This document shows positions 45,521 through 56,255 of a DNA stretch of 64,000 nucleotides, piece after piece. This DNA is from Cladopsammia gracilis (Eukaryota; Cnidaria; Anthozoa; Scleractinia; Dendrophylliidae). The stretch is from contig JAJGOT010000494.1 in NCBI GenBank assembly GCA_022457155.1, forward strand, positions 124,001 to 188,000. Direction: 5' to 3'. Position numbers and translations under genes: made by a program. Below the pieces are notes generated by a model, which saw nothing but the letters and a program-made list of their open reading frames with translations, did not search any database and was not told the DNA's origin. Numbering within the stretch: the stretch's first letter is position 1; each line of letters starts with the position of its first letter.

Positions 45521-46587
45521 TCAACAAGGAGCACACTTGCGGAGTATGTTCTTCACTTCCTGTCTCACATCTCTGATCCTCCAACAGTAGAGGATCGGGT
45601 TGAGAGACGAGTTCAAATAAAGTAAACATACTGAAAAATAAAATGTGACATCCCATATAACAGTCGAAAAGTCTATGTTTCCGTACCACAATAACAATAC
45701 CATTATAGTATAAGGTGCATAGCAAGTGAGTAATGCTAACTGCACCCAAGCTATGCTCCACACTGTCTTCTTGTATCGTGCTATGTTCAGTGGATTTCCT
45801 CCTCCGTTCAGTTCTCCTGGCTGAACATGGTCTTGCACTTGAGCTTGTTGATGGCGGAGAGTAAAAAAAATCTTTATGTAACAGAACGTTGAAATTGTAG
45901 TACAAAGTATAATTAAACCAAAGAATGTACAAAACCAAAAAAAAAATCAATACCCGTGATATAAACAAAAATTCTCGCGATGACTAATGCAGCGTTTAGA
46001 ACAGCAAATAACCAAAAACAACCTATAACCACACGCACTCGCCGTAACGTCACAACATGTCTGTACCTTAGCCGCAGCAACAGAGCGAGAAGTCTGTCTA
46101 CACTGATGGCGGCCGTGGTTAGGACTGATACTATAATTAACGTGTTATAGAAAAACATATACACATATATGAGCATGTCATCAATATCGATATAATCTGC
46201 CGATCTTAAAAGGAGGATAGCGTAGAGCGGTTGAGAAATAAGACCAACACAAAGATCGGTGACTGCCAGAGACCCAAACAACCATTTCGTTGGTGGATAA
46301 ATGGACGATACTTTATAGAGAGCAATCAGGATCAGAGTATTGCCAAGGGATGCGGTGATGGATAGAAGAATGTTCAGGGCTGAAAAAAATATGGATATGC
46401 TTGCTGGTAGCGGGCTCCATGATGTGGTATCCGTCGCGTTTGTGCTGTTTGCCATTATTCTCGACGAATACCGCTTAACCTCTTTGTAAAAGGAACTTTG
46501 AGCTGAGTAAAACGTTCGACTGCTTGAGTTTAGACTTGTTAAGGTATAATTACGTGAGAACTTCACTTCCCGACTTGGTAAAAACAA
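45521..46587 (-). pseudogene. GPCR array member 2: frameshifted copy
   Basis: Full-length relative of the intact receptor with start [11 protein letters not shown] at 46455, TM1-TM5 in one frame to about 45930, and TM6-TM7 (45838-45521, ending LNPILYCWR... and CAPC) in another. The break lies at a run of ten A on the plus strand (TTT runs in the coding strand) followed by GGTTTTGTACATTC, where the intact copy has CTTTTTTGGACATTC; the difference is 5 nt. The rest of both halves is well preserved, so inactivation is recent or the homopolymer is misread. Confidence 0.85.
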
Positions 46588-47151
46588 CTGGTCTGATCAA
46601 TGCCAATGAAATGAAACTGCAAAAACAGGAAGACGGACCTTTCAAATAACCTTGTCATTTTATTTACGATACGACGTCGGCGGTTTTAAAGAAAGCGACA
46701 GCTACGTCTGAGTAACTTCTGGCCATTAACTACACCTATTAGAGCATTACTTGTACTTACCGTTCAATCACATTCCACTATCCGTCAATAAATACAAATT
46801 CGTTGTTCGTTTCGTTGGTCTTTTAATATGGGATACGTTTGATCACTCGAGAGTTTTATACACTATTAAACATTATCATCATTAAAAGTCTTAACTAGTT
46901 CCTAACTTGGTAAATTGTTTCCCGTGGACTCAGATATAACCTGCTGTTGGTTGCACTATTGTAAATAAGCCGTCATTTGACGGACCTTTCAAATAAGGTT
47001 GTCAGTTTTTGTCTCGTCCTGTTTTTTCACGATAGTAAAATACGACGTCAGGTTTTTAAGAAAGTGACAGTTACGTCCGTAACATCTGGCCATAACTTAA
47101 CTACACCTATTATGTACTTACCATTAGATCACAGTCGATTATTCGCCTAAC

Positions 47152-47343
47152 AGAACCAAAATCTGCAAAGGACCGCAAACGATAATGCTGTAAACGATAC
47201 GCAGGATCTAAGAAAGACCTAATCAGCCAAAAAATGAACAAACATAAACGACAAACTGCAAGGCTGATCTGACTACGTAAAAAGGTAGATTTTGCGTTCT
47301 ACCATTTTACGTAGTCAGATCAGCCTTGCAGTTTGTCGTTTAT
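47152..47343. mobile_element. Insertion with an 11-bp flanking duplication and one-sided hairpin
   Basis: ATTCGCCTAAC at 47141-47151 is repeated at 47344-47354; paralogous units carry it once (for example at 41672 as ATCTGCCTAAC). The right part folds: AACGACAAACTGCAAGGCTG ... ACGTAAAA with TTTTACGTAGTCAGATCAGC .... The left end has no inverted partner. The class is unclear; an 8- to 11-bp duplication suits Mutator-type elements or a target-primed retroelement. Confidence 0.75.
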
Positions 47344-47732
47344 ATTCGCCTAACCTATGAAATACAATTTATTGGTCGTTTGGCCTTCGATTTTTAGTTG
47401 TATTTTTGAGTCTTCAATGGGAGACTTTTTGTTCATTAAATTGGGTATTACTAAATTGTTTGCTCGACCCGTTGGTTCAAATAAAGCCAGCTGGTGGTTG
47501 CATTAAACGTATTTTTAAGATATATCATAATTTGTTTAACATGTTGACTGTGTTTCTTGCCGAAGAACTAATTGAAAAATAAAAGGTACATGTAGAAAAA
47601 TAGATTCGGATGCACGCTTCCAATTAAGACTAGAACTTGTTTGAAATATTGAACGCTTTAATAATGTAACTCCTAAACAATTAAGGCTTATAGACCACAA
47701 TCACCGAAAAAATAAAAAAATAGTAATAAAAA

Positions 47733-48850
47733 AATAGAGAGCAGTCAGGATCAGAGTATTGCCAAGAGTTGCGGTGATAGATAAGAGAATGTTCAGGGCT
47801 GAAAAAAAAATATGTATATGCTTGCTGGTAACGGGCACCATGATGTGGTATCCGTCGCGTTTGTAATGTTTGCCATTACAGTGGAACCCCGTTAATACGA
47901 CCACCTTCGGGCCATGGAAATTTGGTCGTATTAACGGGGTAGGGTCAAATTATGGTGCAACATGTTTTTAAACTACATTCTACTATACATGTATACCTTT
48001 AATTCCGCTATAAAATCAACCTTTTTGCAGTTAATTAACAATCTTACAACCGCAATTCAATGCAACTGGACAATGTAACAGTAAACGAATGAGAAAAAAC
48101 ACTGACTTCTTTCAGTTCCTTGTTATGAAAGGAAAGGGTTTCTAGTGAAATGTCTCGAAAAGCCGTTTTCTATATTGTAGCTTACAACACTTTAATTATT
48201 AAACAATTATTGAAATTATTCGCCTTTTCTTACAAAGAAAGGAAGCAAAGTACAAGTTCAAATTGTTGGGAAAGCCGTTAATCGTGGGGACGATACGGGA
48301 TGGAAATTCCATGCGTTTACAAGTTTACTGGACAGCCAAGAAACGTTGATATGCTTAACAAATTATTAGACATTCCAGAAACAAGAAGGCAAAATAACTT
48401 TGAGAGCCTCGAAATGCTGCAAAGTGAAGTCTTTCAGATCTTTTGTAGCATCTGTTCATGCATCCTTTTTACTGAACACTGCAATGAACATGCTAACCAC
48501 TAACACCTTTACCTAAAAACATTCAATAAAATATTAATGTGTTATTGTTTGTCAGATTGTATTTGTTTTCATTCAGCAGCCTCACCAGGCATTTTGCCGA
48601 CTGGTCGTATTAACGGGGTAATTTTATAAAGAAAATAACGACTGATGACTCCAAAAGGTGGTCGTTGGTCGTAATAACGGGGTGGTCGGATTAACGGGGT
48701 TTTCAGATAAGAAAATGAGTGGGCTTTTGTTCGGGCCACAAAAAAATGGTCGTAATAACGGGGTGGTCGTATGGCGGGGTTCCACTGTATTCTTGACGAA
48801 TACCGCTTAACCTCTTTTAATTACGTGAGAACTTCACTTCCCGACTTGGT
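47733..48850 (-). pseudogene. GPCR array member 3: TM1 remnant split by a transposon
   Basis: 47733-47878 (-) matches the receptor from the start codon region through TM1 ([19 protein letters not shown]). Everything after TM1 is lost, with flank sequence of the TATAGACCACAATCACCGA type joined directly. Upstream, 48788-48850 carries the remains of the N-terminal extension region. A 909-bp transposon separates the two parts. Confidence 0.85.
47879..48787. mobile_element. Tigger/pogo-type DNA transposon, non-autonomous
   Basis: Ends CAGTGGAACCCCGTTAATAC and (right end inverted) CAGTGGAACCCCGCCATACG, flanked by TA at 47877-47878 and 48788-48789. Paralogues read GCCATTATTCT(C/T)G here, with a single TA. 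GGTCGTATTAACGGGGT is repeated subterminally on both sides. An ORF at 48300-48503 (+) of 67 codons is not recognisable as a transposase. Confidence 0.9.
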
Positions 48851-50445
48851 AAAAACAACTGGTCTGATCAATGCCAATGAAATGAAACTGCAAAAACAGG
48901 AAGACGGACCTTTCAAATAACCTTGTCATTTTATTTACGATACGACGTCAGCGGTTTTAAAGAATGCGACAGCTACGTCTGAGTAACTTCTGGCCATTAA
49001 CTACACCTATTAGTGCTCTATGTACTTACGGTTAGATCGCATTCCACTATCCGTCAATAAATACAAATTCGTTGGTCATTCGTTTTTGTATTTTTGAGTC
49101 TTTAAATATGGGATACGTTTGATCACTCGAGAGTTTTATACACTATGAAGCATTATCGTCATTAAAAGTCTTAACTAGTCAGGCCTAACATGGTAAATTG
49201 TTTCCCGTGGACTCAGACATAACCTGCTGTTGGTTGCACTAAATAAGCCGTCATTTGACGGACCTTTCAAATAAGATGTCAGGTTATGTCTCGTCCTGTT
49301 TTTTCACAATAGTCAGTAAAAATACGACGTCAGTTTTTAAAGAAAGTGACATCTGGCCATAATTTAACTACACCTATTACGTACTTACCATTACATCACA
49401 GTCGATTATCCGCCTAATCTATGAAATACAAATTTGTTGGCCGTTTGGCCTTCGAGTTTTGGTTGTATTTTTGAGTCTTCAATGGGAGACTTTTTATTCA
49501 TTAAATTGGGTATTACTTAATTGTTTGCTCGGCCCGTTGGTTTAAATAAAGCCTGCTGGTAGTTGCATTAAACTTATCTTTAAGATATATCATAATTTGT
49601 TTGACATGTTGACTTTGTTGCTTGCCGAAGAACTAATTGAAAAATAAAAGGTAGGAAAACAAATTCGGATGCACGCTTCCAATTATAAGTTTGTTTTTAA
49701 ATTTTGAACGCATTTGTAAGACCGGTGCGTTACACTTGGTCTCTTTTAAACTTTCTTGCCACTTTTTTCTCGTTAAATTTATGTATAATTATACTCGTTA
49801 TTAATAATTATACACCCGTTTTCAAAAACGTTTTAATCGAGAAAAGTATATAGATATTTAAAGTACTTTTGTCGTTCTCTACTGAGATGTTTTAGTGTTA
49901 TCTTGTAAATAAGTAAAGGTATTGTAGCATGGTTTTGAACGCCGCTTTGACCGAAAAATAAAATATCAAAATTCTCGTGGTATGCGAACGCAAGCAAAAC
50001 ATTGTTGTGTTTTTTTTTTGTTTTCTGGTGCTTGCTAATAACGCTTGCGTTATGCCCGTTGTCGTGTTGAAGAGAGTCGGCTTATTTGAAGAATTTGGCA
50101 AATTTCACTGAAGCAGTTTTATGTAACTTATATGTCTGTTTTATTTCTATTATTATTTTGTTTCTGTTTCTTTATTTTTTATGTCGATTTTGTGGTTGCG
50201 TCGCTTAATATAGTATTGATCTGTAACTGTCTTAAAGCTCTTAAGCCCGAACTGCATAAAGGTCAGGTTTATAAGTACAAATTAGTTTTCTGTTTGGCCT
50301 TTGTTTTTGTATTTTGGTGTCTTTAAGGGATATACTGAATAAAAGGTACATGTAGAAAAATAGATTGGGATGCACGCTTCCAATTAAGACTAGAACTTGT
50401 TTGAAATATTGAACACATTAATAATCACCAAGGCAGTCAGTCATA

Positions 50446-50907
50446 GAGGGGGACATTGGGGATTTGCGGTGTTGCGGTGTTGCTCATTTTTTTATGCGGT
50501 GTTGCGGTGAATAAATCCCCAGCTTGCGGTGTTGCGGTGATCTCAAACCCTACGGTGTGCGATGTTTGCGCTTTAAAGTCTGCGGTGTTCGGTGGAACGA
50601 AATTATCTGCGGTGTTGCCGTTTCCTGTTTGCCCTAAATTTAGCCTCTATATGTTATTTATTCCGTATTTATTTATGAAAAGCATGTACCATTATGTTAA
50701 ATTTGTAACAAAAAGCAGTCCAATACTGTCTAGTTAAATATTCAATACGCTGCTGGTGGCCAATCCTAAGCCTTTTTCATTTATAGGTAACTTGACAAAA
50801 ATATATATTGTGGTGACGGTGTTTTGTCCACTTTTCTTGCGGTGATGCGGTGTTCGGTAATTTTTTTTTGCGGTGTTGCGGTGTTCAGAACCCCCCAATG
50901 TCCCCCT
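50446..50907. mobile_element. hAT-like element with GCGGTGTT arrays
   Basis: Flanked by CAGTCATA at 50438-50445 and 50908-50915 (8 bp). Ends GAGGGGGACATTGGGG and CCCCAATGTCCCCCT. The word TGCGGTGTTGCGGTG recurs at least seven times in the subterminal regions. Paralogous units read AGTCAGTCATGCTG without it (44784, 56287). Confidence 0.85.
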
Positions 50908-52257
50908 CAGTCATACTGAAATAAAAAAAATAGTCTTTTCCGTGCAGTGGCCACTTTGGCACGTTAGTTGTCACATTGAAGCAAGTCAGAGTTTTTTTTT
51001 TTTATAGAGGAGAGGTCTTAATGCCGACTGTATCGTAAATTTCACTGAAGCAGTTTTATGTATCTGTCTGTTTTATTTCTATTGTTATTTTGTTTCTGTT
51101 TCATCATCTTTTGATGGAGATTGTGTACTTGCTTCCCTTCAGTAACTGTGTTAAAGATTTTTAGAAGAAGTCATAAAAGGCATGCCGATCGTATCGCAAA
51201 TTTCACTGATCAGATTGAAGCAGTTCTAGGTTTATGTCTCTTTTATTTCTATTATTATTTTGTTTCTGTATATATTATCATCTTTTTATGTAGATTTTGT
51301 GTTTGCGTCGCTTATGTAGTATTGATCTGTAACTGTGTTAAAGATTTTTAACCCAAACCATATAAACACGCGAAAAATGTTGACATAAGGGCCGCTGTGT
51401 TCGCGCTTGCATCGCTGGAGAAAATCAGGTGAAAAGTATCTAAACTTGGTTCTGAGTAGCCTCCTATTTCCTTCGCTTTAATCTACTGCTAGAGAAGTAC
51501 TGCTCACCGCCACTAAGCCGCTTAGAGACTGAGCAAACCTGGCACATGCTGCAATTTAACTACCGTGTAGCGTCTAATTTTTGAGATCCTCAAAAATATG
51601 TTCCCGCAAAAGTTTTAGACTCCACGTATATACAAACATCACCTCTTTCACGCATTGTAAAATCGTTTTATTTAAAACGTCACAAAGCGATGAAACTAGC
51701 GTCTGAAGGTTCTCCATCAGTGAGAAGAGCATCTGTAATTCCGCATTTCTTCAATCCATTTTTGGTAATGGATTTGCGACATCTGCAAATCGCAAAAATT
51801 AATTCGAAACAAGAAAAACCAGTCCTTCCCGATCGCAAAAATTAATTCCCAGCAAGAAAAACCAGTCCTTTCCGATCACAAAAATTAGTTCCTACAACAA
51901 CAAAAATTGCCAATCCGCAAAATTCAACTCCCGCAAAAATAGTGTCACACCGTAAACCTTCCAAACCCAGTATTTCTTTACCCTGGCTTACGTTTCCACC
52001 ATTTATTTAAACTCGGAATTCAATTACAAAGGCATTTCTCGTCAGCTGTATCTGTGGCAGTTTTTCGTAAAATACTGAATAAAAACCTCACAAATTAACC
52101 GGGGAAGAGCTTTAATTTCATTTTCCTGACTTTAACATAGAATCACATTACACATCTCAGAGTTTAACATTGCGAATGAAAATATCAACATATCCTATGA
52201 CTGGTCATGAATCAATGATAACACTGTTCTAACCTTACGATGTTTTACTACTGGGCC

Positions 52258-52405
52258 CAGTTGTTCAAAAGGTGGATAGCGCTATCCACCGGATAAATTA
52301 CTATCCAGCGGAGAACACAATGGATTTTGTTTATACTACTTATCCAGTCACTGGGTAGTAATTTATCCGCGGTGGATAGCGCTATCTACCTTTTAAACAA
52401 CCCGG
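52258..52405. mobile_element. MITE with GGTTGTTCAAAAGGTGGAT-type ends, paralogous copy
   Basis: Same position relative to the receptor 3' end as 45295-45435, with small differences (an extra ACT and a CG). Shared ancestry with that insertion is the simplest reading. Confidence 0.85.
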
Positions 52406-52492
52406 CCCTGGTCGGCACACTGATGTATAAGCCGAGTGTCTATCTTTCTATTGTAAATTATACTACATAGTATTCCATATCTACTGTCTAAC

Positions 52493-53554
52493 TCAACAAG
52501 GAGTACACTTGCGGAGTATGTTCTTCACTTCCTGTCTCACATCTCTGATCCTCCAACAGTAAAGGATCGGGTTGAGAGACGAGTTCAAATAAAGTAGACA
52601 TACTGAAAAATAAAATGTGACACCCCATATAACAGTCGAAAAGTCTATGTTTCCGTACCACAATAACAATACCATTATAGTATAAGGTGCATAGCAAGTG
52701 AGTAATGCTAACTGCACCCAAGCTATGCTCGACACTGTCTTCTTGTATCGTGCTATGTTCAGTGGATTTCCTCCTCCGTTCAGTTGTCCTGGCTGAACAT
52801 GGCCTTGCACTTGAGCTTGTTGATGGCGGAGAGTGAAAAAAATCTTTATGTAACAAAACGTTGAAATTGTAATACAAAGTATAATTAAACCAAAGAATGT
52901 CCAAAAAAGAAACTCAATGCCCGTGATATCAAAAAAAGTTATCGCAATGCGTAATGCAGCGTTTAGAACAGCAAATAACCAGAAACAAGCTATAACCACA
53001 CGCACTCGCCGTAACGTCACAACATGTCTGTACCTTAGCCGCAGCAACAGAGCGAGAAGTCTGTCTACACTGATGGCGGTCGATGTTAGGACTGATACTA
53101 TAATTAACGTGTTATAGAAAAAAATATGCACATATGTGAGCATGTCATCAATATCGATATCATCTGCTGAAATTAAAAACAGGACAGCGTTGATCGGGTG
53201 AGAAATAAGGCCAACACAAAGATCGGTGACTGCCAGACATCCAAACAACCATTTTGTTGGTGGACAAATAGACGACACTTTATAGAGAGCAATCAGGATC
53301 AGAGTATTGCCAAGGGATGCGGTGATGGATAGAAGAATGTTCATCGCTGAAAACAATATGATTATGCCTGCTGGTAATGTGCTCCATGATGTTGTATCCG
53401 TCGCGTTTGTGCTGTTTGCCATTATTCTTGTCGAATACCGCTTAACCTCTTTGTAAGAGGAACTTTGGGCTGAGTAAAACGTTCGACTACTTGAGTTTAG
53501 ACTTGTTAAGGTATGATTACGTGAGAACTTCACTTCCCGTCTTGGTAAAAACAA
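52493..53554 (-). CDS. Class A GPCR, intact array member (MECO/adenosine-receptor-like)
   Basis: Single-exon receptor of 353 residues, or 309 from the second ATG at 53422 ([11 protein letters not shown]...), which I prefer because N-glycosylation sites NST and NAT follow directly; the first 44 residues are basic and Ser-rich. Numbering from the longer form: GN in TM1 (N83), LAVTD in TM2 (D111), DRL in place of DRY at the end of TM3 (164-166), then [17 protein letters not shown] in place of CWxP in TM6, and NPILY in TM7 (328-332), followed by a helix-8 stretch and Cys-rich end RKCTPC. TM3 lacks the usual extracellular Cys, so the canonical TM3-ECL2 disulfide is absent, as in melanocortin/adenosine-type groups. 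Ligand unknown. It sits in a plasma membrane by class. Confidence 0.9.
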   Translation of the reverse strand: MFLPRREVKFSRNHTLTSLNSSSRTFYSAQSSSYKEVKRYSTRIMANSTNATDTTSWSTLPAGIIILFSAMNILLSITASLGNTLILIALYKVSSICPPTKWLFGCLAVTDLCVGLISHPINAVLFLISADDIDIDDMLTYVHIFFYNTLIIVSVLTSTAISVDRLLALLLRLRYRHVVTLRRVRVVIACFWLFAVLNAALRIAITFFDITGIEFLFWTFFGLIILCITISTFCYIKIFFTLRHQQAQVQGHVQPGQLNGGGNPLNIARYKKTVSSIAWVQLALLTCYAPYTIMVLLLWYGNIDFSTVIWGVTFYFSVCLLYLNSSLNPILYCWRIRDVRQEVKNILRKCTPC

Positions 53555-54572
53555 CTGGTCTGATCAATGCCAATGAAATGAAATTGCAAAAACAGGAAGA
53601 CCGACCTTTCAAATAGACTTGTCATTTTATTTACGATACGACGTCAGTGGTTTTAAAGAAAGTGACAGCTACGTCTGAGTAACTTCTGGCCATTAACTAC
53701 ACCTATTAGAGCTCTATGTACTTACCGTTATATCACATTCCACTATCCGTCAATTAATACAAATTCGTTGGTCGTTTCGTTTTTGTATTTTTCAGTCTTT
53801 TAACATGGGATACGTTCCATCACTCGAGAGTTTTATACACTATTAAGCATTATCCTCATTAAAAGTCTTAACTGGTTTTAACTTGGTAAATTGTTTCCTG
53901 TTGACTCAGATATAACCTGCCGTTGGTTGCACTAAATAAGCCCGGCGCCATTTGACGGACCTTTCAAATAAGGTTGTAATATCTGGCCATAATTTATCTA
54001 CACCTATTATGTACTTACCATTAGATCACAGTCGATTATCCGCCTTACCTATAAAATACACATTTGTTGGTCGTTTGGCCTTTGATTTTAAGTCGTATTT
54101 TTGAGTCTTCAATGGGAGACATTTTATTCGTTAAATTGGGTATTACTAAATTGTTTGCTCGGCCTGTTGGTTCAAATAAAGCCTGCAGGTGGTTGCATTT
54201 AACGTATTTTTAAGATATATCATAATTTGTTTGACATGTTGACTTTGTTGCTTGCCGAAGAACTAATTGAAAAATAAAATGTAGCAAAATAAATTCGGAT
54301 GCACGCTTCCAATTATAAATTTGTTTTGAAATAGTGAACGCATTTGTAAGACCGGCTACATTACTCTTGGTCTCTTTTTAAACTTTCTTGCCACTTTTTT
54401 CCCGTTGTACTTATTTATGTATAATCAGTATAATCACTGAAATGGCAAACTTTAAATAATAATATATATACACCTGTTTTCAAAAACGTTTTCACCGAGA
54501 AACGTATAAAGATATATAAAGTACCTTTGATCGTTCTCTACTGAGATGTTTTAGTGTTTTTTTTTTTTTGTA

Positions 54573-55062
54573 TACAGTCCTTTGATTAAACGTTGTCACT
54601 GATCGGTCTTACCCCTACGCGACCAGACCGAAAGGGAGTATGGGTGAATTAAAATGCATGATTAATTATTCTCTATCGCGTTTACAATGGAGAACAAAAC
54701 TCACGTTTGTCTACGCGTGTTACGCAAAGACAACAAGAGTCGCTTCGATATACATATTCCGTTAAGGACGTTCCGTATTTTGATAATATGCCGCTATTGA
54801 ATGTGAATAGCGTCGCGCACAAATGACGTCAGTACTCATGTTTGTCTGAGTTTATAATTTATTCTTGTTTATTCTTGCATTTCTGACAATAGAAATTCCT
54901 TATTAGGAATCCCCTGAGAGTCACTTTTGGTTTGTTTGTCTGAGTTTTAGTTCTATAAATAGTAATTGTGCGCTTCGCTATTGATTACTCTCCATAATCC
55001 TTTTCGGTCTAGTCGCGTAGGGATGAGACCGATCAATGACAACGTTTAATCAAAAGACTGTA
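54573..55062. mobile_element. DNA transposon with CAGTCCTTTGATTAAACG ends, TA duplication
   Basis: Ends TACAGTCCTTTGATTAAACG and CGTTTAATCAAAAGACTGTA with TA on each side; long inner arms continue (GATCGGTCTTACCCCTACGC). Paralogues run through this point uninterrupted (TTAGTGTTAT(T/C)TTG...AGTAAAGGTATTG at 42170 and 49895). No transposase frame. Confidence 0.85.
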
Positions 55063-55532
55063 TAAGTAAAGGTATTGTAGCATGGCTTTTAACGCCGCTT
55101 TGACTGAAAAAGGTCAAAATTCTCGTGATTTGCGAACGCAAGCAAAACATTGTCGTTGTTTTTTTTTTTTTTTTTCTTTTCTGGTGCTTCCATTGTCGTG
55201 TTGAAGATAGTCGGCTTATTTGGATAATTTGGCAAATTTTAATGAAGCAGTTTTATGTAGGAAACTGCCTCGGCGACTGGAGTTGCCTGGAACTACACTA
55301 AGGCCCCAGACAAAATGCGAGACATGTTATACGGGCTTTTGATATCTAACAGGACCGCTTCTTGGGACTAATAAATTTTAAATGTAATGTCGAACGATAT
55401 TTCAAACTCAGTGTTCATTTCTTCCTGGAGATGAGAGGCAAAAATTTCACTTCGCGAGAGATCGCATTTATCTGGGTTCAAATCAAAATAAACAGTGCGC
55501 GGTGCATCACGGTAAGTGATGATGGGCCTTAA

Positions 55533-56255
55533 GGTTACAGTGTACCTTCGGGGGTGTCTCCAGTATAACAGCTCTAGTGTCTTAAGATTACATTTAATAT
55601 ACCTAAACCCAGATATCAAATTAAAGCTTATTGAGCTGGCTATCTAAATATGGAAACCATTTGGTAATAAAATGAGTTGTCGAATTTTTTTTTTACGACC
55701 TCTAAATTCGAACGTCCGAATCAGCTTTAAAGCGCTATAACTCAAAGCGATTATTATATTTTGCTAATTTGATTTGTTCTCGGATTTCCGGACACGAAGC
55801 GCTAAAAAAACGTGTCGGCGATTTTTCATATTCAATTGCAGTGAAAAGTTACAGAGTATTTTCGAAAACGGGAGAAAAAAGATTGGAATGATCGCACGGA
55901 AATGCCTCTTGACGAAAAAGTTTTCGGAATTAAAAAATTCGCCGACACGCTTTTGTTGATTATATGTTAGCCTAGCTTCTGTCCAAATTTCAGGAAAATC
56001 GAACAAATTCCCTTTGAGTTGTAGCTCTTTAAAGTGTCCCCAACAAGCGAAAAATTAACTTTGAGAAAACGGCGCTTAAAAAAACATATCGCTTAATAAA
56101 CAAACTCCGCCCACAAAAGTTACACCGTCATTTCTCCGTCAATTTTCGCTATTTTTCGATACTTTTTTTTTTGGATGAAAGTTCATTCTGTAAACTTTAT
56201 TTTAACGCAAAAAAAATTTTTCAATAAATTTTCGATCTGAAGGTACACTGTAACC
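55533..56255. mobile_element. Element with GGTTACAGTGTACCTTC ends, TTAA duplication
   Basis: TTAA at 55529-55532 and 56256-56259; ends GGTTACAGTGTACCTTC and GAAGGTACACTGTAACC. The interior (TTGAGTTGTAGCTCTTTAAA, TTGTTGATTATATGTTA) matches a diverged copy at about 1925-2290. Confidence 0.85.

Larger units (their letters stand above)
46588..52492. other. Array flanks between GPCR members 2, 3 and 4
   Basis: Apart from GPCR remnant 3 this is paralogous flank sequence, repeated in each unit, plus insertions at 47152-47343, 47879-48787 and 50446-50907. AT-rich reduplicated blocks (TTTATGTAGATTTTGTG, AAGCAGTTTTATGT, GATCTGTAACTGT) occur two to three times at 50130-50260 and 51030-51350, showing internal tandem copying. 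No other gene is seen. Confidence 0.65.

Noticed and set aside
45516..45968. 150-codon frame overlapping the GPCR member 2
   Set aside because: It is a shifted frame across the receptor's C-terminal half; an equivalent shadow exists over the intact copy (52488-52904).
48300..48503. 67-codon frame inside the Tigger-type element
   Set aside because: It has no DDE-type residues in a recognisable setting and no DNA-binding motif, so it cannot be called a transposase.
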